A stretch of DNA of 32,598 nucleotides, taken from JAWLBM01 sp041687675 (lineage in GTDB: Bacteria > Pseudomonadota > Alphaproteobacteria > Rhizobiales > Pleomorphomonadaceae). The notes below the pieces were generated by a model. That model saw only the letters and a list, made by a program, of their open reading frames with translations, searched no databases and was not told the DNA's origin. Of the stretch, positions 6,889-16,569 are shown piece by piece. Made by a program: the position numbers and the translations under genes. Each line of letters begins with the position of its first letter. Position 1 is the stretch's first letter. The DNA lies in NCBI GenBank assembly GCA_041687675.1, contig JAWLBM010000051.1, positions 1 through 32,598 of the forward strand, written 5' to 3'.

Positions 6889-6915
6889 CCCGTCCAAACC
6901 CAGGAGGTAACTTAC

Positions 6916-9345
<2,430 letters not shown>

Positions 9346-9371
9346 CCAGCGGCCGGCCGGAGGAATCGCCC

Positions 9372-10241
9372 ATGCGGGACCTGCTACTGCACCTCGAGTG
9401 CCACCCGGACGCCACCTCGCACGAGGCGGTCGCCCGGGCGGTGTCGTTCGCCGCATGGCTCGGCGCCGGCCTGACGGCGCTCGCCTGCGAGGTCGAGTTC
9501 CCGGTCCGGCGGACGGTGCTCTCCGACCTGATGATCGACGTCAAGGCGCTGGCCGAGCGCGAGCGACAGCGCTGCCGCGACCACATCCACGACCTGATGG
9601 GGCATTTCACCGAGGAGACCGCCGCGGTCGACATCGCCCGCCACCAGATCGTCCGCCGCTGCCTGACCACGGAGGTGCAGGACGTGGTGGTCGCCCACGC
9701 CCGCATCTGCGACCTCGCCATCCTGCCGCTCGCCCCCTCGGACTCCTGGGAGCACTGGCTGGTGGAGGCGGTGATCTTCGGCTCCGGGCGCCCCGTGCTG
9801 GTGCTCCCCGAGAGCCCGCCGGACCGGTTGCCGAAGCCGGAGGCGCCGCCGCCGCGGCGGCTGGTCCCCGAGCGGATCGGCGTCGCCTGGGACGCGAGCC
9901 GCCCGGCCGCGCGGGCCGTGGCGGACGCGCTGCCGCTGCTCAGGCGGGCGGGGTCGGTGAAGCTCCTCACCATCGTCGGCGACAAGGCGATGACGCCGTG
10001 GATCAGCACGCCGGACCTCGTCCGCCACCTGGCGCGGCACGGCATCGACGCGGTGGCCGAGGAGCGCCCGGCCGCCGGCCGGCCGGCCGCCGACGTCCTC
10101 GACGAGTTCGCCCGGGACCAGAAGCTCGACCTCCTGGTGATGGGCGCCTACGGGCACTCCCGGCTGCGCGAGTTCGTGCTCGGCGGGGCGACGATGGGCC
10201 TGCTGCGCCGCCCGCCGGCGCCGATCCTGCTGTCGCACTGA
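9372..10241 (+). CDS. Universal stress protein, tandem UspA domains
   Basis: The 289-residue product has two UspA-like halves, the usual size for a tandem universal stress protein. The N-terminal half starts MRDLLLHLECHPD and contains CDLAILPL and GRPVLVLPE. The C-terminal half (from about residue 165, RIGVAWDASRPAARAV) keeps the nucleotide-binding signature G-x2-G-x9-G in GAYGHSRLREFVLGGAT (from G258), so ATP binding is likely there and absent in the first half. GGAGGA lies about 8 bases before ATG 9372, and ppsA ends 26 bases upstream. Such proteins support survival under energy or oxygen limitation. The specific role is unknown. Confidence 0.88.
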   Translation: MRDLLLHLECHPDATSHEAVARAVSFAAWLGAGLTALACEVEFPVRRTVLSDLMIDVKALAERERQRCRDHIHDLMGHFTEETAAVDIARHQIVRRCLTTEVQDVVVAHARICDLAILPLAPSDSWEHWLVEAVIFGSGRPVLVLPESPPDRLPKPEAPPPRRLVPERIGVAWDASRPAARAVADALPLLRRAGSVKLLTIVGDKAMTPWISTPDLVRHLARHGIDAVAEERPAAGRPAADVLDEFARDQKLDLLVMGAYGHSRLREFVLGGATMGLLRRPPAPILLSH

Positions 10242-10307
10242 CGGCGCGCGGCCGGGAACCGAACCCGGGCCGCCGCCCTTCCCTCTCCACACGACACGGA
10301 GTCCTTC

Positions 10308-10784
10308 ATGCTGCGCGCCCTGCCCCTCGTCCTCCTTCTCGCCGCCGCCCTCGCGCTGCGCGCCGGCGGCGCCTCGGCGCAGGGCGTGCCGGCCGTCGGC
10401 GGCGACGCGGCCGCGATCCTGGACGAGGCGCTGCACTGGATCACGCGGGCGATCGAGGTGGCCGGCATCGCGGTGATCGTCGGCGGCGCCCTGACCGCGA
10501 CGGCGGCCTACGGCCGCCACCTGCTGTCGGGACGGACGGGCACGGAGGACGCCTACTACGCCTACCGGGCGGCGCTCGGCCGCGCCATCCTGCTCGGCCT
10601 CGAGTTCCTCGTCGCCGCCGACATCATCGGCACCGTGGCGATCGAGCCGACCATCGAGAGCGTCCTGGTTCTGGGCGGCGTGGTGCTGATCCGCACCTTC
10701 CTCAGCTTCTCGCTGGAGGTGGAGATCGAAGGGCATTTCCCCTGGCGGCGCCGTGAGTTCGCGAAGGAAGGCGAGAGGCGATGA
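10308..10784 (+). CDS. DUF1622-family inner-membrane protein
   Basis: The 158-residue protein begins with a hydrophobic signal-like segment (LRALPLVLLLAAALALRAGG, probable cleavage after SAQ). Three further hydrophobic stretches follow: AIEVAGIAVIVGGALTATAAY, GRAILLGLEFLVAADIIGTV and VLVLGGVVLIRTFLSFSLEVEIEG. The arrangement, with the charged loop between and the FLSFSLEVEIEGHFPWRR end, is typical of DUF1622 membrane proteins, whose function is not established. It begins 66 bases after the universal stress gene and its stop overlaps the slyX start by four bases (ATGA), so the two are translationally coupled. Confidence 0.8.
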   Translation: MLRALPLVLLLAAALALRAGGASAQGVPAVGGDAAAILDEALHWITRAIEVAGIAVIVGGALTATAAYGRHLLSGRTGTEDAYYAYRAALGRAILLGLEFLVAADIIGTVAIEPTIESVLVLGGVVLIRTFLSFSLEVEIEGHFPWRRREFAKEGERR

Positions 10785-10996
10785 CCGACGAGGCTGTCCA
10801 TAGGAGGCTGGATGCGCTGGAGATCACCGTCGCGCACCAGGACGCCACGATCGCGGACCTGAACCGCATGGTCACCCGGCAGTGGTCGGTGATCGACGAG
10901 CTGCGCCGCCGGATCGACGCGATCGGCGAGACCCTCGACGAGGCGGTCGCCCGGGCCGGGGATGCCGCCCCGCAGAAGCCGCCGCCGCACTGGTGA
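10781..10996 (+). CDS. slyX: SlyX-family protein
   Basis: A 71-residue, mostly helical protein with a heptad-like coiled coil (LDALEITVAHQDATIADLNRMVTRQWSVIDELRRRI) and the family's typical Pro-rich end (PPPHW). Length and pattern fit SlyX, a small conserved proteobacterial protein of unknown function. The start overlaps the DUF1622 stop by ATGA. It is the last gene of this plus-strand run and is followed by a strong terminator. Confidence 0.85.
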   Translation: MTDEAVHRRLDALEITVAHQDATIADLNRMVTRQWSVIDELRRRIDAIGETLDEAVARAGDAAPQKPPPHW

Positions 10997-11025
10997 GCCG
11001 GTTCGCTCCGGCGGCCGCGAACGCA

Positions 11026-11059
11026 AAAACGCCCGGCTCCTCAGGGAACCGGGCGTTTT
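11026..11059. terminator. Bidirectional intrinsic terminator between slyX and phasin gene
   Basis: AAAACGCCCGG (11026-11036) and CCGGGCGTTTT (11049-11059) form a perfect 11-bp stem with a 12-base loop. The arm ends supply a T-run on either strand. It lies between the convergent slyX (ends 10996) and phasin (ends 11083) genes and should stop both. Confidence 0.9.
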
Positions 11060-11082
11060 CCGTCACTCGAAGGGGAAGGCCG

Positions 11083-11571
11083 TCAGGCGGCCTTGATGTC
11101 CTTCATGAGCTTCGAGAAGGCGTCCTTGACCGGAGCGGTCTGCTCGGTGGCGACCTTCTGGACGAGCTCCTGCATCTCCTTGGCCTGGGCCGACATCAGG
11201 TCGTACTGCTGGCGGGCGAAGGCGGTCTGGAGCTCGATGGCCTCGGCGAAGGTCTTCACCGCGAGGACGTCGCGGGCGAACTTGAAGCTCGCGTCGGCAT
11301 TCGCCTGGGCGGCGTCCAGCGCCTTGGAGTTCAGGGCGATGAAGCTGGTGCGGCCCGTCTCGAACTGGTCCTCGAGGATGTCGGTCGCCTCTTCCGCGGC
11401 GGTGCGCATCTTCTCGTAGGCGTCCTTCGCCTGGCGGGCGGACTTCTCGGCAGCCTCGCGGAAGATCTCCGGCATCTCGACGTTGGTCATGCCGAACACG
11501 TCGGTGACCTCCGACTTGGCGGCGGGCTTGCGGACGGTCTTCGGGGCGGTGGTCTTTTCAGCCTCGGTCAT
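11083..11571 (-). CDS. phaP: Phasin family protein (PHA granule-associated)
   Basis: Phasins coat polyhydroxyalkanoate granules and control their number and size. The 162-residue product starts at ATG 11571, preceded by AGGAGAG. It has a charged N-terminal region (MTEAEKTTAPKTVRKPAAK), then the phasin domain: long amphipathic helices with FREAAEKSARQAKDAYEKM, FKFARDVLAVKTFAEAIELQ and a coiled-coil-like end. Sequence such as SKALDAAQANADASFKFA is typical of alphaproteobacterial phasin_2 proteins. The frame is open upstream to 11763, but that extension is Arg/Ser-rich, unlike phasins. It has its own strong promoter. A second phasin lies just upstream on the same strand. Confidence 0.88.
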   Translation of the reverse strand: MTEAEKTTAPKTVRKPAAKSEVTDVFGMTNVEMPEIFREAAEKSARQAKDAYEKMRTAAEEATDILEDQFETGRTSFIALNSKALDAAQANADASFKFARDVLAVKTFAEAIELQTAFARQQYDLMSAQAKEMQELVQKVATEQTAPVKDAFSKLMKDIKAA

Positions 11572-11719
11572 GGGTCTCTCCTGGTTCGTCTCGGCGTCGG
11601 AACCCGTGCGGATAGTCCCGCAACCGTCGACGGATCGATCCGTCACGGTCGACCGCAAGGACCCTCGCGGCGACTGCCGCTCTATGCCGGGTTCCACGGT
11701 CCGTTCCGACCTCGACCCT

Positions 11720-11748
11720 GATATAGACCATCTCATGCTGCATTGCAA
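11720..11748 (-). promoter_or_regulatory. Promoter of the phasin gene at 11083-11571
   Basis: On the minus strand a -35 TTGCAA (11743-11748) and a -10 TATATC (11720-11725) are separated by exactly 17 bases. Transcription would start near 11713, giving a leader of about 140 bases. The AT-rich -10 stands out in this GC-rich DNA. The -35 overlaps the TGC-repeat described in the next entry. Confidence 0.65.
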
Positions 11749-11768
11749 CATGAAATGCTGCAATGCGG
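11735..11768. promoter_or_regulatory. PhaR-like operator, direct repeat
   Basis: ATGCTGCATTGC (11735-11746) recurs as ATGCTGCAATGC (11755-11766), 20 bp apart, i.e. about two helical turns. Each contains CTGC-N3-GCAA or CTGC-N3-GCGG, one base off the CTGC-N3/4-GCAG consensus reported for PhaR, the PHA-responsive repressor of phasin genes in alphaproteobacteria. The first copy covers the -35 of the phasin promoter, so bound repressor would block RNA polymerase. No phaR gene lies in the window. Confidence 0.6.
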
Positions 11769-11817
11769 TGCACGCCGGCCGCCATGGGCCGGTTCCTGCC
11801 CCCGCCGGCGCCCGGAG

Positions 11818-12207
11818 TCAGCGCTCGAACGGCTTGGTGAGGTCCTGCGCCGCGCGGATCGCCTCGTCGCCGACGGTGCGGGCCTGGCGGCCCAGCCGCT
11901 CCATCTGCGCCTCGACGTAGGCCTTCTGGATCTCCATCGCCTCCTGCGGCGTCTTCGCCCGCGAGAGCCGCTCGCCGAGGTCCCGCGTCGCCTCGGCCGC
12001 GGCGCCGGCGAACTCCAGCGTCTCGCGCGTCATCTGGCGGACCCGGTCCTGCATCTGCTGCTGGCTGCTCTCGGCGCCGGTGAGCGTCTTGCGGGTCACC
12101 GCCATGGCCTCCTCGAAGGCCTTGCGCGCCTGGGCGACCGACTGCTCGGCGGCGTCGCGGAAGGCGTGGGTTGGATCCGGGCTGCCGGCGGACTTCTTCT
12201 CGACCAT
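11818..12207 (-). CDS. Phasin family protein, second copy
   Basis: A 129-residue helical, Gln/Ala/Glu-rich protein with the phasin pattern: DAAEQSVAQARKAFEEAM, SSQQQMQDRVRQMTRETLEFAGAAAEATRDL, then the hallmark end AKTPQEAMEIQKAYVEAQMERLGRQARTVGDEAIRAAQDLTKPF. GAGG lies just before ATG 12207. It is shorter than its neighbour and quite different in sequence, so it is not a recent duplicate. It lies upstream of the other phasin on the same strand with a 246-base gap holding that gene's own promoter. It may bind PHA granules or serve a related stress role. Confidence 0.8.
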   Translation of the reverse strand: MVEKKSAGSPDPTHAFRDAAEQSVAQARKAFEEAMAVTRKTLTGAESSQQQMQDRVRQMTRETLEFAGAAAEATRDLGERLSRAKTPQEAMEIQKAYVEAQMERLGRQARTVGDEAIRAAQDLTKPFER

Positions 12208-12358
12208 GACCTCGTCCTTTCCTGCGGGAGAGCGGGTGGAGGAAGTTCACCACGTCCGGGGCCGGCAGGCAAACGGGGTCCCGGTGGATTAAGGTAAACC
12301 TCAATCTCGGCGCAACTCGTGCCGTCTTGTGATAGCCATCGTCGCGCCCGCATACTAA

Positions 12359-12373
12359 TAAACGGAACGTTAA
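12359..12373 (+). promoter_or_regulatory. Possible CtrA-like site upstream of the histidine kinase
   Basis: TAAACGGAACGTTAA is TAAA-N7-TTAA, one base away from the CtrA consensus TTAA-N7-TTAA, about 70 bases before the kinase ATG. The surrounding stretch (12340-12375) is the most AT-rich part of the divergent 12208-12442 region and probably holds the promoter. A single near-match to a short degenerate motif is weak evidence. Confidence 0.3.
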
Positions 12374-12442
12374 GGATCGTCGGCGTGCCGGCGCGGTCGC
12401 GGCCGCCCGCCCGCCGTCCCGCCACGAGGGGACGAAACCCGC

Positions 12443-15400
12443 ATGGGCGCCTTCGCCACGAGCTTCCTCGCCGTCGCCGCCGGTGCCGACGTGGCGGCGC
12501 TCGGTCGCGACCGCCGTGCCGCCATCGCCTTCGACCGGAGCGGCACCGAGGTGCTGTGGGCCAACGCCGGCGGCCTCGCCTGCCTCGGCGACCCCCGGAC
12601 CGACGGGCCCGTCCGCCTCCCGGCCGCGAGCCCGACCGCCCGCCGCATCGCCGCGATCGCCGGCCGCCTGCCCGGTGACGGCGCCCGGATCGAGCGAATC
12701 CCCCTGCCCCTCGGCATCGTGCCGGTGCAGGCCGCCTGCCAGGTCCGCCGGCTGCTGGTCGGCGGCGAGAGAGTCGTCCTCGCGGTGGTCGTCGACGGCA
12801 CCGGCGCCGTCGCCACCGACGCGGTCGCCGCCGAGGCCTACCAGCGGCTTGAACAGCGGCTCGCGCATACGGCCGCGGCCGAGCCCGAGGCGGCCCCGGC
12901 GCCGCCGGAACCGCGCGCCGGAGCCCCGGCCGGCGGGGCGGAGGAAGACACACCCGGCGAGGGGCCCTTCGACGCCGCCGACCCGGCGCACGCCGGTGAC
13001 CTCCTCGACGCGGCCGCCCGAGACGCGGCCGCCCGCCACTTCGCCGCGCTGGCCGAACCGGACGCCGGCGTGCTGCCGCCGCGGCCGGCCCTCGCCGACG
13101 AGGCCCACGACGACCAGCCGGCCGACCCGGTCCGGTTCCCGCCCGAGCCCGACGAGGAACCGGACCTCGTGGAGCTTCACGGCGTTCCCGAATATCCGCC
13201 GCCGGACTGGGCCGGGCCGACCGGCGCCGGCGAAGCGGGGACCGCTTCTCCCGCTGGCGATCGCCCTGCGGCCCGGGAATCGACCCGGGAGGAGCGCTAC
13301 GGCCGGGCCGCCCACGGCCGCACCATCCGCTTCGTCTTCGAACTCGACGCCGAGCACGGCTTCACCTTCGTCTCGCCGGATCTTGCGGAGGCGGTCGGGC
13401 CGCGGGCGGCGGCGCTGCAGGGCCGCCGCTGGCCGGAGATCGCCGCGGCGCTCGGCCTCGACCCGCTCGGCCGCGTCGGCGCGGCGCTCGGGCGCCGCGA
13501 CACCTTCACCGGCCTCACCGTGGACTGGCCGGTGGACGACGCCGCCGTGCGCGTGCCGGTGGACCTGGCCGGGATGCCGGTGTTCGGCCGCGACCGCGTC
13601 TTCCGCGGCTACCGCGGCTTCGGGCTCGCCAAGTGCGGCGCCGCCTTCGAGGCGCCGGTCCACGCCGAGGCGGCCGCCCTGCCCGTCGCCGGCCTGCTGA
13701 CGCCGGAGGAGATCGCCCTCGGCCTGGTGATCGTCGAGGCCGAGACGGAGGACGGCGCCGCGCCGGTGACCGTCGAGGGGGAGGACCTCTCCGAGCCGGA
13801 CGCGGCGCTCGCGGCCGCGGAGGACGACGCGGGCGAGCCCGCGGCGCCGGCCGAGGCGGCCTCCGAAGAGGGCGCCGCCGAGGAGACCTCCGCCGTGGAA
13901 GCCGAGTTGGACGCCGAGGCCCGCGAGGCGGAGCGGGCCAGCCCCGTCGGCGAGGACGAGGCCGACATGGGCGCGCTCGCCCTGCTCGACGGGGCCAGCG
14001 CCGAGGAGATCGCCGCCGCTGCCGCCCCGGAGGACGCTGCGCAGGATGCAGGGCCCGCGGAGGATACCGCTGCCCCGGCGGGATCCGAGGAGACCGGCGA
14101 ATCGGACGCGGAGGAGGCAAAGGGCGAGGCCCGGGCCGACGCCGCCTTCGAGCCGGCGACCGAGGCCGGGGACCTGCTCTCCGGCGAGGCGATGCCGACC
14201 GCCGACGCCACGGCGCCCCCCCACGACATCGCCACCGTCGAGGAGCCACCCCTCGACGACCAGCCCGACTGGGAGCCGGAGCCGGCCGACGATCTCGGCG
14301 AGGACTGGCCCGGCACCCTGGAGATGCCGCCCGAACCCGGCCCCGACATGGAGGCCTTCGAGCCGCGGCAGCCGGACGAGGCCAGCGACGAGGCCGACCT
14401 TGCGACCATGGCCGCGCTGGATGCGGCGATCGCCGCCTCCTCGCGCGACGACGATGCGCCGGACGAGGATCCCGCTGCGCCCGACGCCGCGCCCGACGTC
14501 GATCCCGGCCCGGACACCACGGAAACGGCGACCCGGCCCGAAGGCGAGTTCGACGTGGAGTGGCAGGATCCGGAGCGCCGGACCGGCGAGGTGATCCAGT
14601 CGCCGATCGTGCCCCGGTCGGTGCCGCGCGCCGCGCGCGACGAGGAGGAGATGTCGCGGCGCAGCCTTTCCCGCCCCGAGCGCGAGGCCTTCCTCAAGAT
14701 CGCCGAGGCGCTCGGCGCCCGGATGGAGGACGCTCCGGCCGGCGCCGGCGCGATCGGCGTCGTCGAGATTGAGGAGGAGATCGAGCCGGGCGCACCGCTT
14801 GCCGCCGATCCGCTCGGGTCCGTGGCGCCGGCCCGCGGGCCGCGGCCGCGACCGGCCGAAACGGCGCCGATCGACGCGGCGGTGCTGGATCGCCTGCCGG
14901 TCGCCGTCGCCATCCTCAAGGACGGCGAGGCGGTCACCGTGAACCGCGCATTCGTCGGCCTCGCGGGCTACGCCGACCACGACGACTTCGAGGCCGCCGG
15001 CGGCTTCCCGGCCGCCTTCGCCGGCTCGGCACTGCCGCGCGACGCCTCGCTGCCGGCGATCCGCCGGGGCGACGGCGTCGAGGTCCCGGTCACCGCCCGG
15101 CTCCACTCGATTCCCTGGCAGGGCGGCGTCGCCTCGCTGCTGGTCGTCCAGGAGACGGCGGCCGCCACCGGCCGGCAGCGGGCGGAGGGCGCCGAGGCGC
15201 GGGCGGAGGAACTGGAGGCGATCCTCGACACCGCCACCGACGGCGTGCTCGTGCTGGACCCCAAGGGGACCGTGCTCGGCGCCAACCGTTCGGCGGAGGC
15301 CCTGTTCGGCACCGATCGCTCCGACATGATCGGCGGCGCCGTCCTCAACCTCCTGGCGCCCGAAAGCCACCGGGCGGCCCTCGACTACCTCGACGGCCTC

Positions 15401-16300
15401 GCCCGCAACGGCGTCGCGAGCGTGCTCAACGACGGCCGCGAGGTGATCGGCCGCGTCCCCGGCGGCGGCCTCGTGCCGCTGTTCATGACCATCGGCCGGA
15501 TCTCGTCGGAAAAGTTCTGCGCGGTGCTGCGCGACATCACCCAGTGGAAGCGGGCGGAGGAGGAACTCACCAACGCGAAGCGCTCGGCCGAAACGGCCTC
15601 GTCGCAGAAGTCGGACTTCCTCGCCAAGATCAGCCACGAGATCCGCACGCCGCTGAACGCCATCATCGGCTTCTCCGAGGTGATGATGGAGGAGCGCTTC
15701 GGGCCCGTGGGCAGCGAGCGCTACAAGGAGTACCTGCGCGACATCCACCTCTCCGGCGCGCACATCATGAGCCTCGTCAACGACCTCCTCGACCTGTCCA
15801 AGATCGAGGCGGGCAAGCTCGACCTTGCCTTCGAGGCGGTGGCGGCCAACGAGGTCATCCGCGAGTGCGTGGCGCTGATGCAGCCGCAGGCGAACCGCGA
15901 GCGGGTGATCATCCGCACCTCGCTGTCCTCCAGCCTGCCGAACGTCGTCGCCGACAGCCGCAGCCTGCGGCAGATCGTGCTCAACCTCCTGTCCAACGCC
16001 ATCAAGTTCAACACGCCGGGAGGCCAGGTGATCGTCTCCACGCTCTACGAGGAGACCGGCGAGGTGGCGATCCGGGTGCGCGACACCGGGACGGGCATGA
16101 GCGAGGAGGACGTCGCCAAGGCGCTGGAGCCCTTCCGCCAGTTGCACACCAGCCGCCCCGGACGCGGGACCGGCCTCGGCCTGCCGCTGACCAAAGCGCT
16201 GGTGGAGGCGAACCGCGCCGGGTTCCGGATCGACTCGGCGGTCGGCGAGGGAACCCTCGTCCAGGTCACCTTCCCCTCGACGCGGGTGCTCGCCGAGTGA
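12443..16300 (+). CDS. pdhS: PdhS/PleC-like multi-PAS sensor histidine kinase
   Basis: The 1285-residue hybrid-less kinase ends in a complete HisKA domain (about 1053-1120; FLAKISHEIRTPLNAIIGFS with phospho-acceptor His1065) and a HATPase domain with N box NLLSNAIKFN, G1 DTGTGMS and G2 GTGLGLPLTKAL. The segment EVMMEERFGPVGSERYKEYL is typical of PdhS/PleC/DivJ kinases, which phosphorylate DivK/PleD-type regulators feeding the CtrA cell-cycle pathway. Two PAS domains precede it (about 812-900 and 923-1040). Further PAS-like regions lie near residues 15-60 and 290-400 (VFGRDRVFRGYRGFGL). Residues about 430-760 are a very long Ala/Glu/Asp-rich, probably disordered linker. No transmembrane segment is evident. 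The exact family member is inferred. Confidence 0.8.
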   Translation: MGAFATSFLAVAAGADVAALGRDRRAAIAFDRSGTEVLWANAGGLACLGDPRTDGPVRLPAASPTARRIAAIAGRLPGDGARIERIPLPLGIVPVQAACQVRRLLVGGERVVLAVVVDGTGAVATDAVAAEAYQRLEQRLAHTAAAEPEAAPAPPEPRAGAPAGGAEEDTPGEGPFDAADPAHAGDLLDAAARDAAARHFAALAEPDAGVLPPRPALADEAHDDQPADPVRFPPEPDEEPDLVELHGVPEYPPPDWAGPTGAGEAGTASPAGDRPAARESTREERYGRAAHGRTIRFVFELDAEHGFTFVSPDLAEAVGPRAAALQGRRWPEIAAALGLDPLGRVGAALGRRDTFTGLTVDWPVDDAAVRVPVDLAGMPVFGRDRVFRGYRGFGLAKCGAAFEAPVHAEAAALPVAGLLTPEEIALGLVIVEAETEDGAAPVTVEGEDLSEPDAALAAAEDDAGEPAAPAEAASEEGAAEETSAVEAELDAEAREAERASPVGEDEADMGALALLDGASAEEIAAAAAPEDAAQDAGPAEDTAAPAGSEETGESDAEEAKGEARADAAFEPATEAGDLLSGEAMPTADATAPPHDIATVEEPPLDDQPDWEPEPADDLGEDWPGTLEMPPEPGPDMEAFEPRQPDEASDEADLATMAALDAAIAASSRDDDAPDEDPAAPDAAPDVDPGPDTTETATRPEGEFDVEWQDPERRTGEVIQSPIVPRSVPRAARDEEEMSRRSLSRPEREAFLKIAEALGARMEDAPAGAGAIGVVEIEEEIEPGAPLAADPLGSVAPARGPRPRPAETAPIDAAVLDRLPVAVAILKDGEAVTVNRAFVGLAGYADHDDFEAAGGFPAAFAGSALPRDASLPAIRRGDGVEVPVTARLHSIPWQGGVASLLVVQETAAATGRQRAEGAEARAEELEAILDTATDGVLVLDPKGTVLGANRSAEALFGTDRSDMIGGAVLNLLAPESHRAALDYLDGLARNGVASVLNDGREVIGRVPGGGLVPLFMTIGRISSEKFCAVLRDITQWKRAEEELTNAKRSAETASSQKSDFLAKISHEIRTPLNAIIGFSEVMMEERFGPVGSERYKEYLRDIHLSGAHIMSLVNDLLDLSKIEAGKLDLAFEAVAANEVIRECVALMQPQANRERVIIRTSLSSSLPNVVADSRSLRQIVLNLLSNAIKFNTPGGQVIVSTLYEETGEVAIRVRDTGTGMSEEDVAKALEPFRQLHTSRPGRGTGLGLPLTKALVEANRAGFRIDSAVGEGTLVQVTFPSTRVLAE

Positions 16301-16437
16301 TCGGCGGGCGCCGCCGCGGCACCCTGTCGCAGCCCGGCCCGGCGACAAAAAACCTTCCCCAATCACTCAACTATTTTGCGCGACGGTAGAGACACTTGTG
16401 CGCCCAGTCTGGAACCGTTCCATGCTGTAAGGCCGCA
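16301..16437. other. Intergenic region upstream of the iron-transport genes
   Basis: This gap after the kinase gene is less GC-rich than its surroundings (for example AATCACTCAACTATTTTGCG near 16361-16380). No open frame with coding character or clear terminator is visible. The promoter elements of the downstream gene follow at 16438-16494. Confidence 0.4.
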
Positions 16438-16457
16438 AGCCATTGATCGCAATGGCT
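16438..16457. promoter_or_regulatory. Palindromic candidate operator
   Basis: AGCCATTG-ATCG-CAATGGCT is a perfect 8-bp inverted repeat with a 4-base spacer, ending 8 bases before the -35 of the iron transporter promoter. The position suits a repressor or activator site. It does not clearly match the Fur, Irr, RirA or iron-Rhodo boxes I know, so the regulator is unnamed. Confidence 0.5.
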
Positions 16458-16465
16458 ATTCCGGA

Positions 16466-16494
16466 TTGACAGCGACCCGGTCGGCTGGCCATAA
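16466..16494 (+). promoter_or_regulatory. Promoter of the ferric-iron binding protein gene
   Basis: A consensus -35 TTGACA (16466-16471) is followed after 17 bases by CCATAA (16489-16494), or after 18 bases by CATAAC. The start would fall near 16501, about 70 bases before the ATG at 16570. Confidence 0.55.
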
Positions 16495-16569
16495 CATCCC
16501 CGTCACCCCGCCGCTCGTCGGCGGACCACCGATGACAGGGCCTTGAACCCTGCCGATTGGAGAAATCCG

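Noticed and set aside
11558..16366. 1602-codon minus-strand frame across the histidine kinase
   Set aside because: It runs opposite a gene with intact kinase motifs and gives a low-complexity Arg/Gly/Ala product. It is a shadow of codon bias.
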